From NCBI GenBank assembly GCA_019455065.1, contig JACFNC010000009.1:62001-126000 (forward strand): 64,000 nucleotides of DNA. The letters run 5' to 3'. The stretch comes from Rhodospirillales bacterium. GTDB taxonomy: Bacteria; Pseudomonadota; Alphaproteobacteria; Rhodospirillales; Magnetospirillaceae. Positions 50,045 to 62,234 of the stretch are shown piece after piece; positions within the stretch are counted from its first letter, which is position 1, and each line of letters begins with the position of its first letter. A model generated the notes under the pieces. That model had not been told where the DNA came from. It was given only the letters and a program-made list of their open reading frames with translations, and did not search any database. A program made the position numbers and the translations under genes.

Positions 50045-50088
50045 ACGCCTATCAGGATACGAGCAGGCCTCGCGGTCCCACCCTTACC

Positions 50089-50173
50089 GTCATCAAGGAC
50101 GCGTTCCGGGCATCCACGCCCCTCCGGGGCGGCCCTCCGTGGATGCGCGGGTCAAGCCCGCGCATGACGATGA
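50089..50173. repeat. Dispersed hairpin repeat, GTCATCAAGGACG type
   Basis: An imperfect inverted repeat: the GCATCCACGCC end near 50110 and the GTGGATGCGCGGGTCAAGCC stretch at 50139-50158 face each other, and the GCCCGCGCATGACGATGA end at 50156-50173 recurs almost exactly near 52743-52760. The pair flanks ligA. Confidence 0.8.
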
Positions 50174-50227
50174 TAGGCAATGAAGGTGCTTGCGCCCCCG
50201 ACGACGGCCACGGCGTTTCCGGCATGG

Positions 50228-50260
50228 ACTGGATTGCTTCGCCTGCGGCTCGCAACGACG
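50228..50260. repeat. Inverted partial copy of the GTCATTGCGAG repeat
   Basis: CTGGATTGCTTCGCCTGCGG at 50229-50248, continuing to CGACG at 50260, is the minus-strand version of the repeat at 49962. Confidence 0.75.
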
Positions 50261-50326
50261 GGTATTGGGGGCGGGGAAGGCGTCTCCCCCCGGCCGGGCG
50301 CGTGACGTGGGGGCGTTGGAAATCTC

Positions 50327-50454
50327 GTCATTGCGAGGAGCGGATGCGACGAAGCGATCCAGGGCGGCGGTAAGTCTCATCCGTCATGCCCGCGGAGGCG
50401 GGCATCCATTTGCAAGGCCACGGAAAATGGATTCCCGCTTGCGCGGGAATGACG
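50327..50454. repeat. Two further dispersed repeat units
   Basis: GTCATTGCGAGGAGCGGATG begins at 50328 (same family as 49931). It is followed at 50391-50454 by a different hairpin: CCGTCATGCCCGCGGAGG and GCGGGAATGACG ends, with an inner inverted CGCGGAGGCGGGC. No gene is visible between these units. Confidence 0.8.
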
Positions 50455-50499
50455 TGATGTCTGCTCCACCCTGCGCAGGCGGAACCGGGGTTGAGTTCG

Positions 50500-52647
<2,148 letters not shown>

Positions 52648-52654
52648 CTAATCG

Positions 52655-52815
52655 GCGTCATGCCCGGACTCGTTCCGGGCATCCACGCCGATCGACGCGC
52701 CCCGCCCCCGAAGCCGCGGCACCGCGTGGATGCGCGGGTCAAGCCCGCGCATGACGATGAAAAGGCGGGGCACCCCTCCGCGAGGACGGCCGGGTCAAGC
52801 CCGGCCTTGACGGGA
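52655..52815. repeat. Dispersed repeat island upstream of ligA
   Basis: Contains the second copy of the unit at 50139-50173 (GTGGATGCGCGGGTCAAGCC at 52728 onward, ending GCGCATGACGATGA) with a GTCATGCCCGGACTCGTTCC start at 52657. A short perfect hairpin, GGCCGGGTCAAGCCCGGCC at about 52788-52806, follows. The recN-ligA gap of about 250 bases holds no gene. Confidence 0.8.
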
Positions 52816-52845
52816 AAGAGCGAGGTTTCGTCCGGGTGCATGGCG

Positions 52846-54516
52846 CTATGCCCCCAGAAGGCTGTCGGCGGCGGCGCGGGCCTCGTCGGTGACGCGCGCG
52901 CCGGCCAGCATGCGGGCGATCTCTTCGCGGCGGGCCTCGTCGGACAGCGCTTCCAGCCGGGTGACCGGCGGGCCGCCCCCGGGCGTGTCCTCCTTGGTTA
53001 CCCGCCAATGATGGTCGGCGCGCGCCGCCACCTGCGGCGAATGCGTCACCACCAGCACCTGCACCTCCCGGGCCAGCCGGGCGAGGCGCTCGCCGACCGC
53101 GGCCGCCACCGCGCCGCCGACGCCGCTGTCGACCTCGTCGAAGACGATGGTCGGCACGCGCTGGACGCGCGCCAGCACCACCTTCAGCGCCAGCATGAAC
53201 CGCGCCAGCTCACCGCCCGACACGATGCGCCCCAGCGGGCCCGGGGCCTGCCCCGGATTCGTCGACACCGCGAAGGACACGGCGTCTACCCCGCTCTCGC
53301 GCCATTGCGGCTCTTCCAGGGGCTCGATGCGGGTGCGGAAGGTGGCCTTGTCCAGCTTCAGCGGCGGCAGTTCCCCGGCGACCGCGGCGTCCAGCCGCTC
53401 CGCCGCCGCCGCCCGTTTGCGGCCGAGGGTGCGCGCCGCCTCGACGTAGCGGCTGCGCGCCGCCCGCTCCGCCGCCGCCAGGCGGCCCACCGCCTCGCCG
53501 CCGTTGTCCAGCGCCGCCAGGCGCTTGGCGAAGTCCTGGCGCAGGCCGTCCAGGCCGTCGACCTCGACGCCGTGCTTGCGCGCGGCGGCCCTGAGCGCGA
53601 ACAGGCGCTCTTCGACGCGTTCGAGATGGAGGGGGTCGAGGTCGACGTCGGCGCTCGCCTTCTCGAGCAGGCCGGCGGCGTCGGCCACCTCGTCGGCGGC
53701 GCGGTCAAGGGCGGCGAGGATGGGCTCGACGCGGCCCTCCGCCTTGTCGGCGATCCGTTCCAGCGACTTGCGCGCCGTCTGCAAGGCGGCCTCGACGCGG
53801 CCGTCGCGGGTCAGCGCCTGATAGGCGCCGTCGAGGCCCTCGAGCAGCTTCTCGCCGTTCATGAGCAGGGCGCGGCGCTCGGCCAGCTCGACCTCCTCGC
53901 CCGGCCGCGGGTTCAGCCCGTCCAGCTCGGCGACCATGGCCCGCAGCCACTCCTCCTCCTTGCGGTCCTCGGCCAGCGCCGCCTCGGCGGCACGCCGCTC
54001 CTCGGTTGCGGCTCGCCATTCGGCCCAGGCGGCGGCGACGCCGGCGGCGTCCGTTTCCAGGCCGCCGAAGGCGTCGAGCGCGCCCAGATGCGTGGCCGGG
54101 TCGAGAAGGCCGTGGCTCTCGAATTGTCCGTGAATTTCGACCAGGAGTTGGCCCAAGCGTTTCAGCAGCCCGACGCTGACCGGCTGGTCGTCGACCGCGG
54201 CGCGGCTGCGGCCGTCCGCGCCGATGACGCGGCGGACGACGATGGTCGACCCGTCTCCGGAGATGCCGTGTTCGTCCAGCAGGGCGCGGGCGGGGTGGTC
54301 GCGGGCGAGGTCGAATTCGGCGGCGACCGCAAGCTGCGAGGCACCCCGGCGCAACAGCCCGGTATCGCCGCGGGCGCCCAGCACCAGTCCCAGCGAGTCG
54401 AGCAATATGGACTTGCCGGCGCCGGTCTCGCCGGTGAGCACGCTGAGGCCGGGTTCGAGTGTGGCGCCGAGTCGGTCGATCAGCACCACGTCACGGATCG
54501 ACAGGCTGAGCAGCAT
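52846..54516 (-). CDS. recN: DNA repair protein RecN
   Basis: SMC-like ATPase that acts in double-strand-break repair. About 556 residues. Walker A is TGETGAGKS (K35), near the N-terminus; a long coiled-coil middle follows; the C-terminal half has the signature ISGGELARFMLALKVVLARV and Walker B TIVFDEVDSGVGGAVAAAVG. The size matches bacterial RecN. The start is the ATG at 54516. It follows bamD by 16 bases on the same strand, an arrangement known in alphaproteobacteria. Confidence 0.96.
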   Translation of the reverse strand: MLLSLSIRDVVLIDRLGATLEPGLSVLTGETGAGKSILLDSLGLVLGARGDTGLLRRGASQLAVAAEFDLARDHPARALLDEHGISGDGSTIVVRRVIGADGRSRAAVDDQPVSVGLLKRLGQLLVEIHGQFESHGLLDPATHLGALDAFGGLETDAAGVAAAWAEWRAATEERRAAEAALAEDRKEEEWLRAMVAELDGLNPRPGEEVELAERRALLMNGEKLLEGLDGAYQALTRDGRVEAALQTARKSLERIADKAEGRVEPILAALDRAADEVADAAGLLEKASADVDLDPLHLERVEERLFALRAAARKHGVEVDGLDGLRQDFAKRLAALDNGGEAVGRLAAAERAARSRYVEAARTLGRKRAAAAERLDAAVAGELPPLKLDKATFRTRIEPLEEPQWRESGVDAVSFAVSTNPGQAPGPLGRIVSGGELARFMLALKVVLARVQRVPTIVFDEVDSGVGGAVAAAVGERLARLAREVQVLVVTHSPQVAARADHHWRVTKEDTPGGGPPVTRLEALSDEARREEIARMLAGARVTDEARAAADSLLGA

Positions 54517-54532
54517 GCCCGGCCGCCGCCCG

Positions 54533-55342
54533 TCACCAGAACTTGAGCCAGTCGAACCAGCCGTCGTCCTTGCGCGGCCTCACGCTCGGGTCCTCGACCA
54601 GGGCGTAGGCGTCGACGTACCACTGGCTTCCCGGGTAATTGTGGCCAAGCACCGCCGCCGTCTTCCGCGCCTCCTCGACGAGGCCGAGGGAATAATATGC
54701 CTCGCTCAGGCGGTGCAGGGCCTCGGGCACGTGGGTGGTCGTCTGGTAGTGGTCGACCACGTTCTTGAAGCGGTTGATGGCGGCCAGGAAATGCTTCTGA
54801 CGCAGATAGTAGCGGCCGATCGTCATTTCCTTGCCCGCCAGATGGTCGCGGGCCAGTTCGATCTTCAGCCGCGCGTCGCGCGCGTAGGCCGAGGTGGGAA
54901 AGCGGTCGACGACCTCTTGCAGCGAGCGCATCGCCGCGGTGGTGAACGACTGGTCTCGGGCGACGTCGCTGATCTGCTCGTAGTAGCACAGCGCCTTGAG
55001 GTAGTAGGCGTAGGACACCTCTGGGCTGCCGGGATGGAGCTGGATGTAGCGGTCGAGGGCGGCGATGGCGTCGTCGTACTTGCCGTCCTCGTAATGGGCA
55101 TAGGCCGCCATGAGCTGCGCCTTGGTCGCCCACAGCGAATAGGGGTGCTGGCGCTCGACCTCGTCGAACGCCTTGGCGGCCGTCTTGTAGGACCCGTCCT
55201 GCAGGGCGTCCATGCCCTGGTTGTAGAGGTGTTCGACCGACTGCTCGACGTATTCCTCTTCGGTGGAGGCGCAGGCCCCGAGCACCAGGAGTGCCGCGAG
55301 AGCGCCGATCCATCGGGTGCGAGCGATTGCGACGGGCATCAT
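54533..55342 (-). CDS. bamD: Outer-membrane assembly lipoprotein BamD
   Basis: Essential member of the BAM complex that inserts beta-barrel proteins into the outer membrane. About 269 residues. The lipobox is VLGAC in LAALLVLGACAST, so the mature protein begins at a lipidated Cys near residue 25. TPR-like repeats follow (YNQGMDALQDGSYKTAAKAF, GYYLRQKHFLAAINRFKNVV-like and HRLSEAYYSLGLVEEARK). Its conserved place between lpxC and recN supports the call. The ATG at 55342 has GGAAG-type purines upstream. Confidence 0.95.
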   Translation of the reverse strand: MMPVAIARTRWIGALAALLVLGACASTEEEYVEQSVEHLYNQGMDALQDGSYKTAAKAFDEVERQHPYSLWATKAQLMAAYAHYEDGKYDDAIAALDRYIQLHPGSPEVSYAYYLKALCYYEQISDVARDQSFTTAAMRSLQEVVDRFPTSAYARDARLKIELARDHLAGKEMTIGRYYLRQKHFLAAINRFKNVVDHYQTTTHVPEALHRLSEAYYSLGLVEEARKTAAVLGHNYPGSQWYVDAYALVEDPSVRPRKDDGWFDWLKFW

Positions 55343-55412
55343 TCTTCCAGTAACCGTTCGGGGACGCGACTATATCACGCGGCTACCCGGAATCGGCAAG
55401 CGCGGAGAGCGC

Positions 55413-56390
55413 TCAGGCGTTGGAGACGAGGCGGGTTTCCCAGCCGCTGGCGACCGCGCCCGCGACGGGGGCGTCGGCGTTCACATAGGTCCAGGCGGAG
55501 GAATCGGCGAACAGTTCGGCCAGCAGCCGGTTGTTCATTTCGTGGCCGCAGCGGATGCCGTGGAAGCGCCCGATGATCGGCGCCCCGGCAAGATACAGAT
55601 CGCCGACGGCATCCAGCATCTTGTGCCGCACGAATTCGTCGTCGTAGCGCAGGCCGTCCTCGTTGAGGACGCGATCGCCGCTGACTACCACGGCGTTGTC
55701 GAGCGAGCCGCCGCGGGCCAGTCCCGCGGCCCTGAGCTGCGCGACCTCGTGCTCGAAGCCGAAGGTGCGGGCGCGGCTGATTTCCGAGCGGAAGATGCCG
55801 CTCTCGAAACGTAGCGAGCATTGCTGCCGCGCGATGACCGCGGCGGCGAAGTCGATCTCGACGGTCAGCGAAAAGCCGTCGCCGGGGAACAGGCTGGCCG
55901 AGCGGCCGCCGTCGGCCACGGTCACCCGTTTGAGCACCTTGATCGCCCGGCGGGGGGCGTCCTGCTCGACGACGCCGGCGCATTCGATCAGGAACACGAA
56001 GGGAAAGGCGCTGCCGTCCATCACCGGCACCTCGGGCCCGTTGATGTCGACAAAGGCGTTGTCGATCTCCATGCCGGCCAGCGCCGCCATCAGGTGCTCG
56101 ACGGTGCCGACGCTGACGCCGGCTTGGTTTTCGATGCAGGTGTTGAGGCGGGTGTCGCCCACGTTCGACCACAGCGCCGGAACCACGGCCCCGCCGCCCG
56201 CGATGTCGGTGCGCCGGAACACGATGCCGGTGTCGGCCGGGGCCGGGAGAAGACGGATCGCCACCTTGCTTCCCGAATGCAGGCCGACGCCCTTGCAGCC
56301 GATGGCCGACTTCAGGGTTTTCTGCCGGGGGGCGGGGTGACGAAGGGCCTTTTCCGGATAGCTGTCCGCGGGAACGGCGTATGCAAACAT
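55413..56390 (-). CDS. lpxC: UDP-3-O-acyl-N-acetylglucosamine deacetylase
   Basis: Zinc enzyme for the committed step of lipid A synthesis. About 325 residues. It has the [20 protein letters not shown] start, [20 protein letters not shown] with a zinc His, [15 protein letters not shown] with the HxxxD zinc motif, and [20 protein letters not shown] at the C-terminal side. The ATG at 56390 is preferred over upstream in-frame starts because the upstream 25 residues are not family-like. It lies 70 bases before bamD and is separated from ftsZ by a terminator. Confidence 0.96.
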   Translation of the reverse strand: MFAYAVPADSYPEKALRHPAPRQKTLKSAIGCKGVGLHSGSKVAIRLLPAPADTGIVFRRTDIAGGGAVVPALWSNVGDTRLNTCIENQAGVSVGTVEHLMAALAGMEIDNAFVDINGPEVPVMDGSAFPFVFLIECAGVVEQDAPRRAIKVLKRVTVADGGRSASLFPGDGFSLTVEIDFAAAVIARQQCSLRFESGIFRSEISRARTFGFEHEVAQLRAAGLARGGSLDNAVVVSGDRVLNEDGLRYDDEFVRHKMLDAVGDLYLAGAPIIGRFHGIRCGHEMNNRLLAELFADSSAWTYVNADAPVAGAVASGWETRLVSNA

Positions 56391-56506
56391 CTTCTTCTTA
56401 TAAGCCTTTGGTACCGGGCACTTTCTTACGGCGTTACATCTATCAACAGGGCGGGCTAGCGCCAAATCAATGATTGTTACGGATTGTTACGCCAACCGGG
56501 TTGGGC

Positions 56507-56543
56507 GAAAGAAAGGGCGCCCGCTCCGATGAGGAGCGGGCGC
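56507..56543 (-). terminator. Intrinsic terminator after ftsZ
   Basis: On the minus strand: a perfect 11-bp stem, GCGCCCGCTCC/GGAGCGGGCGC with a five-base loop, followed by CCTTTCTTTC. It lies 28 bases past the ftsZ stop, so lpxC must have its own promoter in the roughly 115 bases that follow. Confidence 0.92.
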
Positions 56544-56571
56544 AAAAGGCGGGGGCCGGTCGGGACGACCG

Positions 56572-58143
56572 TCAGTTGGCCTGGCGACGCAGGAAGGCCG
56601 GGATGTCGAGCAGTTCGTCGTCCGGCCGTGACGTCGGCAGGCGATCGGCCCGGTCGAGGCCCGTCAGCCGCGGCTGCACCGCCGGCCCGGGTTCTTCCTT
56701 GGCGGGCGGGCGGGCGGCGGCCTGACGCGCCCTATGGGCGCCGGTGACGCGCTCGAACAGCGTGGGCGCGCGGCGCGGCGGTTCCGCCTGCTCGGCCTGA
56801 CGCGGCGTTTCCACCGGGCGAACCGCCTCGACCGCGGGCTTCGGGGCGGGGGCGGCCGCCACCTCGTCGGCGGGAAGTGGCACCTCGCCCCTGCCCACCA
56901 GCGAGGCATGCAGGTTGAAGCCTTCGCCCGCCGCGGCCTCTTCGGCCGGCGCCGCGGGGGCGTTCTCCGCCGCTTCGATCGGCTGGGCGGTCGCCAGCGC
57001 GACCGAGTTCTCGGTCGGCGCAACCGCTTCCTGCGGCATGGCGAACGCAACCGACTGGGCGGTTGCCTGCGGGCGGAAGCTCGGGGCGGCGGCCGCCGGG
57101 CGTTCGAAGCCTCTCGGCCCCATGGTGCGCTTCTGCTCGACCAGGCTGATCAGGGTGGGCCGCGGCTGCGCCTGCGCCTCGCAGTCGATGCCGGTGGCCA
57201 CCACGGACACCCGCATCTTCCCTTCCATGTTCTCGTCGAAGGTCGAGCCGAAGATGATGTTGGCGTCGGGGTCGACCTCGTCGCGGATGCGGTTGGCCGC
57301 CTCGTCGACCTCGAACAGGGTCATGTCCGGGCCGCCCGTGATGTTGATGAGCACGCCGCGCGCGCCCTTCATCGAGGTGTCGTCGAGCAGCGGATTGCTG
57401 ATCGCGGCCTCGGCGGCGGAGAGCGCCCGGTTGTCGCCCTCGGCCTCGCCGGTGCCCATCATCGCCTTGCCCATCTCGCTCATCACCGTGCGGATGTCGG
57501 CGAAGTCGAGGTTGATCAAGCCGGGCATGATCATCAGGTCGGTGACGCCGCGCACCCCGGAATACAGCACGTCGTCGGCCATCTTGAAGGCGTCGGCGAA
57601 CGTGGTGCGCTCCGAAGCCACCCGGAAAAGGTTCTGGTTGGGGATGATGATGAGGGTATCGACGTACTGGTGCAGTTCCTCGATCCCCGCCTCGGCGGTG
57701 CGCATGCGATGCGCGCCCTCGAAGGTGAACGGTTTGGTAACCACGCCCACGGTAAGAATGCCGTGTTCGCGGGCGGCGCGGGCGATCACCGGGGCGGCCC
57801 CGGTGCCGGTGCCGCCGCCCATGCCGGCGGTGATGAACACCATGTTCGAGCCCTGGAGTTGACCGAGGATCTCCTCGATCGTCTCCTCGGCGGCGGCGCG
57901 GCCGATGTCGGGGCGCGATCCGGCCCCCAGGCCCTGGGTGGTCGAGCTGCCGAGCTGTATGCGACGGTCGGTCCGCGACTGCGACAGCGACTGCGCGTCG
58001 GTGTTGGCGACGATGAATTCGACGCCTTCGAGGCGCGAGGAGATCATGTTGTTGACGGCGTTGCCGCCGGCCCCCCCGACGCCGATGACGGTGATGCGCG
58101 GCTTCAATTCTTGCCCCTGCTTCGGTAGGAAATTGATGCTCAT
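56572..58143 (-). CDS. ftsZ: Cell-division GTPase FtsZ
   Basis: Tubulin-like GTPase that forms the cytokinetic ring. About 523 residues, longer than the E. coli protein because of an extended C-terminal linker, common in alphaproteobacteria. GTP-binding motifs are [15 protein letters not shown] and the tubulin signature [11 protein letters not shown]; the T7 loop is [14 protein letters not shown]. The protein ends with the conserved peptide [14 protein letters not shown], which contacts FtsA and other proteins. The linker is rich in Pro, Ala and Glu. The ATG at 58143 is chosen; the frame upstream is not conserved. It is 82 bases after ftsA. Confidence 0.98.
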   Translation of the reverse strand: MSINFLPKQGQELKPRITVIGVGGAGGNAVNNMISSRLEGVEFIVANTDAQSLSQSRTDRRIQLGSSTTQGLGAGSRPDIGRAAAEETIEEILGQLQGSNMVFITAGMGGGTGTGAAPVIARAAREHGILTVGVVTKPFTFEGAHRMRTAEAGIEELHQYVDTLIIIPNQNLFRVASERTTFADAFKMADDVLYSGVRGVTDLMIMPGLINLDFADIRTVMSEMGKAMMGTGEAEGDNRALSAAEAAISNPLLDDTSMKGARGVLINITGGPDMTLFEVDEAANRIRDEVDPDANIIFGSTFDENMEGKMRVSVVATGIDCEAQAQPRPTLISLVEQKRTMGPRGFERPAAAAPSFRPQATAQSVAFAMPQEAVAPTENSVALATAQPIEAAENAPAAPAEEAAAGEGFNLHASLVGRGEVPLPADEVAAAPAPKPAVEAVRPVETPRQAEQAEPPRRAPTLFERVTGAHRARQAAARPPAKEEPGPAVQPRLTGLDRADRLPTSRPDDELLDIPAFLRRQAN

Positions 58144-58225
58144 TTGACCCTCCGCTCTTTTGTAGTCGCGCCGGCCCCCCGGCACAATTATGAAAACCCG
58201 ACGCGCCGCCAGCGGCGTCGCCGCC

Positions 58226-59476
58226 CTAGAAGTTCTTGCGGAACCATGCTCCTATTCGGCCCATCCGGCCGCTTTCGGTCTCTTCGGCGGGAACCGCCTT
58301 CGCCGAAGACTCCGGTTGGTTGACCAGGGCGTAGCGCAGCAGCCCGGCGCAGGTCGAAAAAGCCGGCCCGGCGGCCGCCTCGGCGAGGCCGTGAAGGCCG
58401 ACCGGACGCCCCATGCGAACCTGCTTGTCGAGCACCAGGGCGGCGAGGTCGCGCACCCCCTGCATCTGGCTGGCGCCGCCGGTCAACACGACGCGGCGGC
58501 CGGCCATCTTGTCGAACCCGCTTTCCTCCAGCCGGTTGCGGACGAGTTCGAAGGTCTCCTCGAGCCGCGGCTGAATGATCTGGACCAGCATCGAGCGCGG
58601 AATCTGGCTCGACGAGTCGTCGTCCTCCTCGCCGACCAAGGGAACCTTGAGAACCTCCCGGTCGTCCGAGGGCGAGGCGGTGGCGCTTCCGTACAGCGTT
58701 TTCATGCGCTCGGCCGACGCCATCGGCGTCGAAAGCCCACGGGCGATGTCGTTGGTGACGTGCGCCCCGCCCACCGGCACGACGTCGGTGTGGACGAGAT
58801 GGCCGTTCACGAACACCGCGAGGCTGGTGGTGCCGCCGCCCATGTCGATGCAGGTGACCCCCAGCTCCTTCTCGTCCTCGACCAGGCAGGCAAGCCCCGA
58901 GGCGTAGGGCGACACGACCTTCGCCTCGATGTCGAGGTGGCCGCGATTGGCCACGGTGGTGAGGTTGCGCATCGGCCCCAACGCCGCGGTCACCGTGTGG
59001 ATCGTCACGCCCAAGGTGTCGCCGAACATTCCGCGCGGATCGCGGATGCCGTCGTTGCCGTCGACGGTGTAGCCGACCGGGATGGAGTGGATGAGGTCGC
59101 GATCCGGCGTGAACCCCTGCTGGCGACCGTGGTCGAGCAACCGGCGGATGTCGTTGTCGGTCACCGCGCGCCCGTTTATGGCCATCTGCACCGAGACGTT
59201 GCGCGACGTGGGCTGGCCGCCGGACAGATTGACGATGACCTCGCGGATGCGTTCGGCGGCAAGCTGCTCGGCCGTGTCGACGGCGGCGCGGATCGAGGTT
59301 TCCGCCTGGTCCATGTCGACCACCGCGCCGTTCCGGATGCCGCGCGATACCTGATGGCCGACCCCAAGAACCCGCAAGCCGCCGTCCTCCTGGACGCGCG
59401 CAATGAAGCAGCACACCTTCGTCGTGCCGACGTCGAGGGCTGCGATCAGGCCGTTGCGGATCTTGGGCTTCGACAC
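58226..59476 (-). CDS. ftsA: Cell-division protein FtsA
   Basis: Actin-like ATPase that anchors FtsZ to the membrane. 416 residues. Phosphate-binding and nucleotide motifs are [34 protein letters not shown] and [17 protein letters not shown]. The C-terminal [13 protein letters not shown] is a basic amphipathic helix that attaches to the membrane. The SHS2 (1C) domain is in the middle ([20 protein letters not shown]). The gene lies between ftsQ and ftsZ as in other proteobacteria. Confidence 0.97.
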   Translation of the reverse strand: MSKPKIRNGLIAALDVGTTKVCCFIARVQEDGGLRVLGVGHQVSRGIRNGAVVDMDQAETSIRAAVDTAEQLAAERIREVIVNLSGGQPTSRNVSVQMAINGRAVTDNDIRRLLDHGRQQGFTPDRDLIHSIPVGYTVDGNDGIRDPRGMFGDTLGVTIHTVTAALGPMRNLTTVANRGHLDIEAKVVSPYASGLACLVEDEKELGVTCIDMGGGTTSLAVFVNGHLVHTDVVPVGGAHVTNDIARGLSTPMASAERMKTLYGSATASPSDDREVLKVPLVGEEDDDSSSQIPRSMLVQIIQPRLEETFELVRNRLEESGFDKMAGRRVVLTGGASQMQGVRDLAALVLDKQVRMGRPVGLHGLAEAAAGPAFSTCAGLLRYALVNQPESSAKAVPAEETESGRMGRIGAWFRKNF

Positions 59477-59500
59477 CTTTCTTCTTTCCCTTTCTATCCC

Positions 59501-60397
59501 TCAGGCGTCCTTGCCGCCTGTCGGTCCGGCCTTGGCCTTCGCCGCCGCCGGTGGCGTGACCGAGGTCCGGAGAATCAGCCGGTCGGGCAGGCGCAAGTCG
59601 ATCATGGTGATACGGCGCTCGCGCAGGCCGTGCTCACGGTCCAGCTCGGCCAGCCGGTGCCAGGCGGCGGCCACATTCTCTTCGGGCATGCGCACGTCGA
59701 TGCCGCCCTCCAATTTGTCGAGGCTGAGGTTCCAGCGCCGCCCCGACACGCGCACGGCGGCCTTGACGCGCTGCGCCAGTTCCGGCTCGGTCGCCAGCAA
59801 GGCGAGCAGGTCGGCGGTGTGCCGGGGGGCGTCGTCGCCGACCACATGCGGCAGGTGGGCGAAGCCCTCGATTCCGTCGGCGATGGGATGGCCGCCGCGG
59901 TCGATCAGGGTGAAACGTCCGCCATGCTGCCAGAGCGCGATCGGCTCCCGCTCCACGATGCGCAGATGCAGGATGTCGGGAAGCCGGCGCTCGATGGCGG
60001 CCGACTTGACCCAGGCAAGGTGCTCGATCCGTTCCTTCGCATCGTCGAGGTCGATCGCCAGGATCGGGTCGCCGCGCTCGATCTGAAGGGCGGCCAGGAT
60101 GTGTTCGCCATTGGTGCGGTGGCGGCCCTCGACGTAGATTTCCTCGACCCGCAAACCGGCCCGCAGGGTGGCATCGAGAAGGGCCGCGCGGGTCCGGTGC
60201 GCCGCCTCGACCGCGGCGCCCGAGTACCAGGCCCAGGTACCGGCGCCGCCCGCCGCGACCAGCAAAGCCACCACCGCCGCCGTGCGCGGCGGAACCGAGG
60301 CCAGCCAGCGGCGGACGGCGCCGCCTCGGCGGTTGCCGGGTGTGCGACGGCCAGCGCGGGGATTGGCCGCAGGGCCCTCTTTCTTCACGCGTCGCAT
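59501..60397 (-). CDS. ftsQ: Cell-division protein FtsQ
   Basis: Bitopic inner-membrane division protein that links early and late divisome subunits. About 298 residues: a basic N-terminal cytoplasmic part, one membrane helix (AAVVALLVAAGGAGTWAWY, about residues 39-57), a POTRA domain (VEEIYVEGRHRTNGEHILAA) and the FtsQ beta domain (WQHGGRFTLIDRGGHPIADG). The N-terminal cytoplasmic region is long and Arg-rich. It overlaps the ddl gene by 13 bases, so translation is likely coupled. Confidence 0.95.
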   Translation of the reverse strand: MRRVKKEGPAANPRAGRRTPGNRRGGAVRRWLASVPPRTAAVVALLVAAGGAGTWAWYSGAAVEAAHRTRAALLDATLRAGLRVEEIYVEGRHRTNGEHILAALQIERGDPILAIDLDDAKERIEHLAWVKSAAIERRLPDILHLRIVEREPIALWQHGGRFTLIDRGGHPIADGIEGFAHLPHVVGDDAPRHTADLLALLATEPELAQRVKAAVRVSGRRWNLSLDKLEGGIDVRMPEENVAAAWHRLAELDREHGLRERRITMIDLRLPDRLILRTSVTPPAAAKAKAGPTGGKDA

Positions 60398-61302
60398 TGG
60401 GCGTTCTCCACCATCCAGCGGACCAGTTCGACGAACGAGATGCCGGCATGGGCGGCGATCTCGGGAACAAGCGACGTTTCGGTCAGGCCGGGCTGGGTAT
60501 TGACCTCGAGCACCACGAGGCGGGGCGTCGGGCCGGTGTCGTCGTAACGCAGGTCCGTGCGGCTCACCCCTCGGCAGCCCAGGGTCGAATGGGCCAGCAG
60601 GGCGAGGCGCAGCGCTTCGGCGTAGTCCGCCGTCGGCAACGGCGCGGGGATGATGTGGCGGGAGCCGCCGGGTGCGTACTTGGCGTCGTAGTCGTAGAAC
60701 CCCCGGTCGCTGGTGATCTCCAGGGCGCCCAGGGCGCGGTCACCCATGACCGCCACGGTGATCTCGCGGCCCGGAACGTATTCCTCGACCAGCACGGCGT
60801 CGCCGAACGGCCAATCGGCGGCCTCGAAGGCCGGGCCGGCATCGCCCGCGCGCACGATGCGCACCCCGACGCTCGAGCCCTCGTTGATCGGCTTGACGAC
60901 ATAGGGGCGGGGCAGCGGATCGCCGGCCAGCATCTCGGCGCGGCCGACGACGCGCCCCGTCGCCACCGGAATGCCCTCGGCCGCGAATAACCGGCGTGCC
61001 GTCGGCTTGTCCATCGCAAGGCTCGATGCAAGGGCGCCGGAATGGGTGTAGGGGATGCCGAGAATGTCCAAAACACCCTGGACGCGGCCGTCCTCGCCGA
61101 ACCGGCCGTGAAGGGCGTTGAACACGACATCGGGGGCCGGCGACAGGGCGGAGAGCAGTCCAGACAGGTCGCGCCCCAGGTCGAACGTCTCGACCGCGTA
61201 GCCGGCCTCGCGCAGCGCCCTCGCGGCCGCCGCGCCGCTGCGCAACGAAACCTCTCGCTCGGCGGACCACCCGCCCATCAGTACGAGGACGCGCCGGGTC
61301 AT
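60385..61302 (-). CDS. ddl: D-alanine-D-alanine ligase
   Basis: ATP-grasp enzyme that makes the D-Ala-D-Ala end of peptidoglycan precursors. About 305 residues. Signatures are LMGGWSAEREVSLRSG at the N-terminus, VKPINEGSSVGVRIVRAGDA, the EEYVPGREITVAVMGD strand and the C-terminal RTDLRYDDTGPTPRLVVLEV with the following NTQPGLTETS. The ATG at 61302 overlaps the murB stop (ATGA). The upstream in-frame region runs through murB and is not part of the protein. Confidence 0.96.
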   Translation of the reverse strand: MTRRVLVLMGGWSAEREVSLRSGAAAARALREAGYAVETFDLGRDLSGLLSALSPAPDVVFNALHGRFGEDGRVQGVLDILGIPYTHSGALASSLAMDKPTARRLFAAEGIPVATGRVVGRAEMLAGDPLPRPYVVKPINEGSSVGVRIVRAGDAGPAFEAADWPFGDAVLVEEYVPGREITVAVMGDRALGALEITSDRGFYDYDAKYAPGGSRHIIPAPLPTADYAEALRLALLAHSTLGCRGVSRTDLRYDDTGPTPRLVVLEVNTQPGLTETSLVPEIAAHAGISFVELVRWMVENAQCDA

Positions 61303-62234
61303 TGGCGCCCTCCCTCGGCGCGCACGCCAATGCGACGGATTTCCCATTCCAGGCGAACGCCGGAGGACTCGAACACGCGGCGCCGTACTTCCTCGCCCAG
61401 GTCCTCCAGGTCGGCGGCGGTGGCGCCACCGGTGTTGATCAGGAAGTTGCAGTGCTTTTCCGACACCATCGCCCCGCCCCGGCGCAGGCCGCGACAGCCC
61501 GCCTGGTCGATCAGCTCCCACGCCTTGTGGCCGGGCGGGTTGGCGAAGGTGGAGCCGCCGGTACGGGTGCGTAGCGGCTGAGTTTCCTCGCGGGCCGACC
61601 GTATGGCCGCGATCCGTTCCGCGATCGCGGCCGGATCGCCCGCTTCGCCGCGCAGTACGGCCCGCGTAAAGATCCAGTCGCCCGGAACGGCGCAGCGGCG
61701 ATAGCCGAAACCAAGCCCCGCCAGGTCGAGGCGATGCAAGTTGCCGCGACCGTCGAGGGCCTCGGCGGCGATGGTGACGTCCTTCATCTCGCGGCCGTAG
61801 GCGCCGGCATTCATGCGCAGGGCGCCGCCGATGGTGCCGGGTACGCCGCTCAGGAACTCCAGCCCCGCGACGCCGGCGTCGAGGCACACGGCGGCGACGT
61901 TGCCATCGAGCGCGGCCGCGCCGGCCGTGACCGTGCAGTCCACGACCTCGATGCCGGCAAAGGCCCGGCCAAGTCGCACCACCACCCCCGGAATGCCGCC
62001 GTCGCGCACCAGAAGGTTGGAGCCCACGCCGATGACGGTCACGGGAACATCCGCAGGTTTGCCGGCCAGCAGTGCGGCAAGGTCGTCGCGGTCGGCGGGC
62101 TTGAACAGCACCTCGGCCGCGCCCCCGACGCCGAACCAGGTGCTGCCGGCCAGCGGCGCGTCCGCGGTCAGCCGCCCGCGCAGCGGCGGAAGGCGGTCGA
62201 TGAGGTGGGGGGTGACGACGGCGGCGGCCATCAT
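61299..62234 (-). CDS. murB: UDP-N-acetylenolpyruvoylglucosamine reductase
   Basis: FAD enzyme that reduces enolpyruvyl-UDP-GlcNAc to UDP-MurNAc. About 311 residues. FAD-binding motifs are [20 protein letters not shown] and [20 protein letters not shown]; the catalytic region includes [14 protein letters not shown] and [18 protein letters not shown]. The ATG at 62234 overlaps the murC stop by four bases; a second ATG follows directly. It is a type-1-like MurB. The upstream open frame runs antisense-like through murC and is not part of the gene. Confidence 0.96.
   Translation of the reverse strand: MMAAAVVTPHLIDRLPPLRGRLTADAPLAGSTWFGVGGAAEVLFKPADRDDLAALLAGKPADVPVTVIGVGSNLLVRDGGIPGVVVRLGRAFAGIEVVDCTVTAGAAALDGNVAAVCLDAGVAGLEFLSGVPGTIGGALRMNAGAYGREMKDVTIAAEALDGRGNLHRLDLAGLGFGYRRCAVPGDWIFTRAVLRGEAGDPAAIAERIAAIRSAREETQPLRTRTGGSTFANPPGHKAWELIDQAGCRGLRRGGAMVSEKHCNFLINTGGATAADLEDLGEEVRRRVFESSGVRLEWEIRRIGVRAEGGRQ

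Noticed and set aside
49930-50454. CRISPR array
   Set aside because: Repeat units are in mixed orientation, differ in length and have irregular spacing, so this is a dispersed-repeat island.
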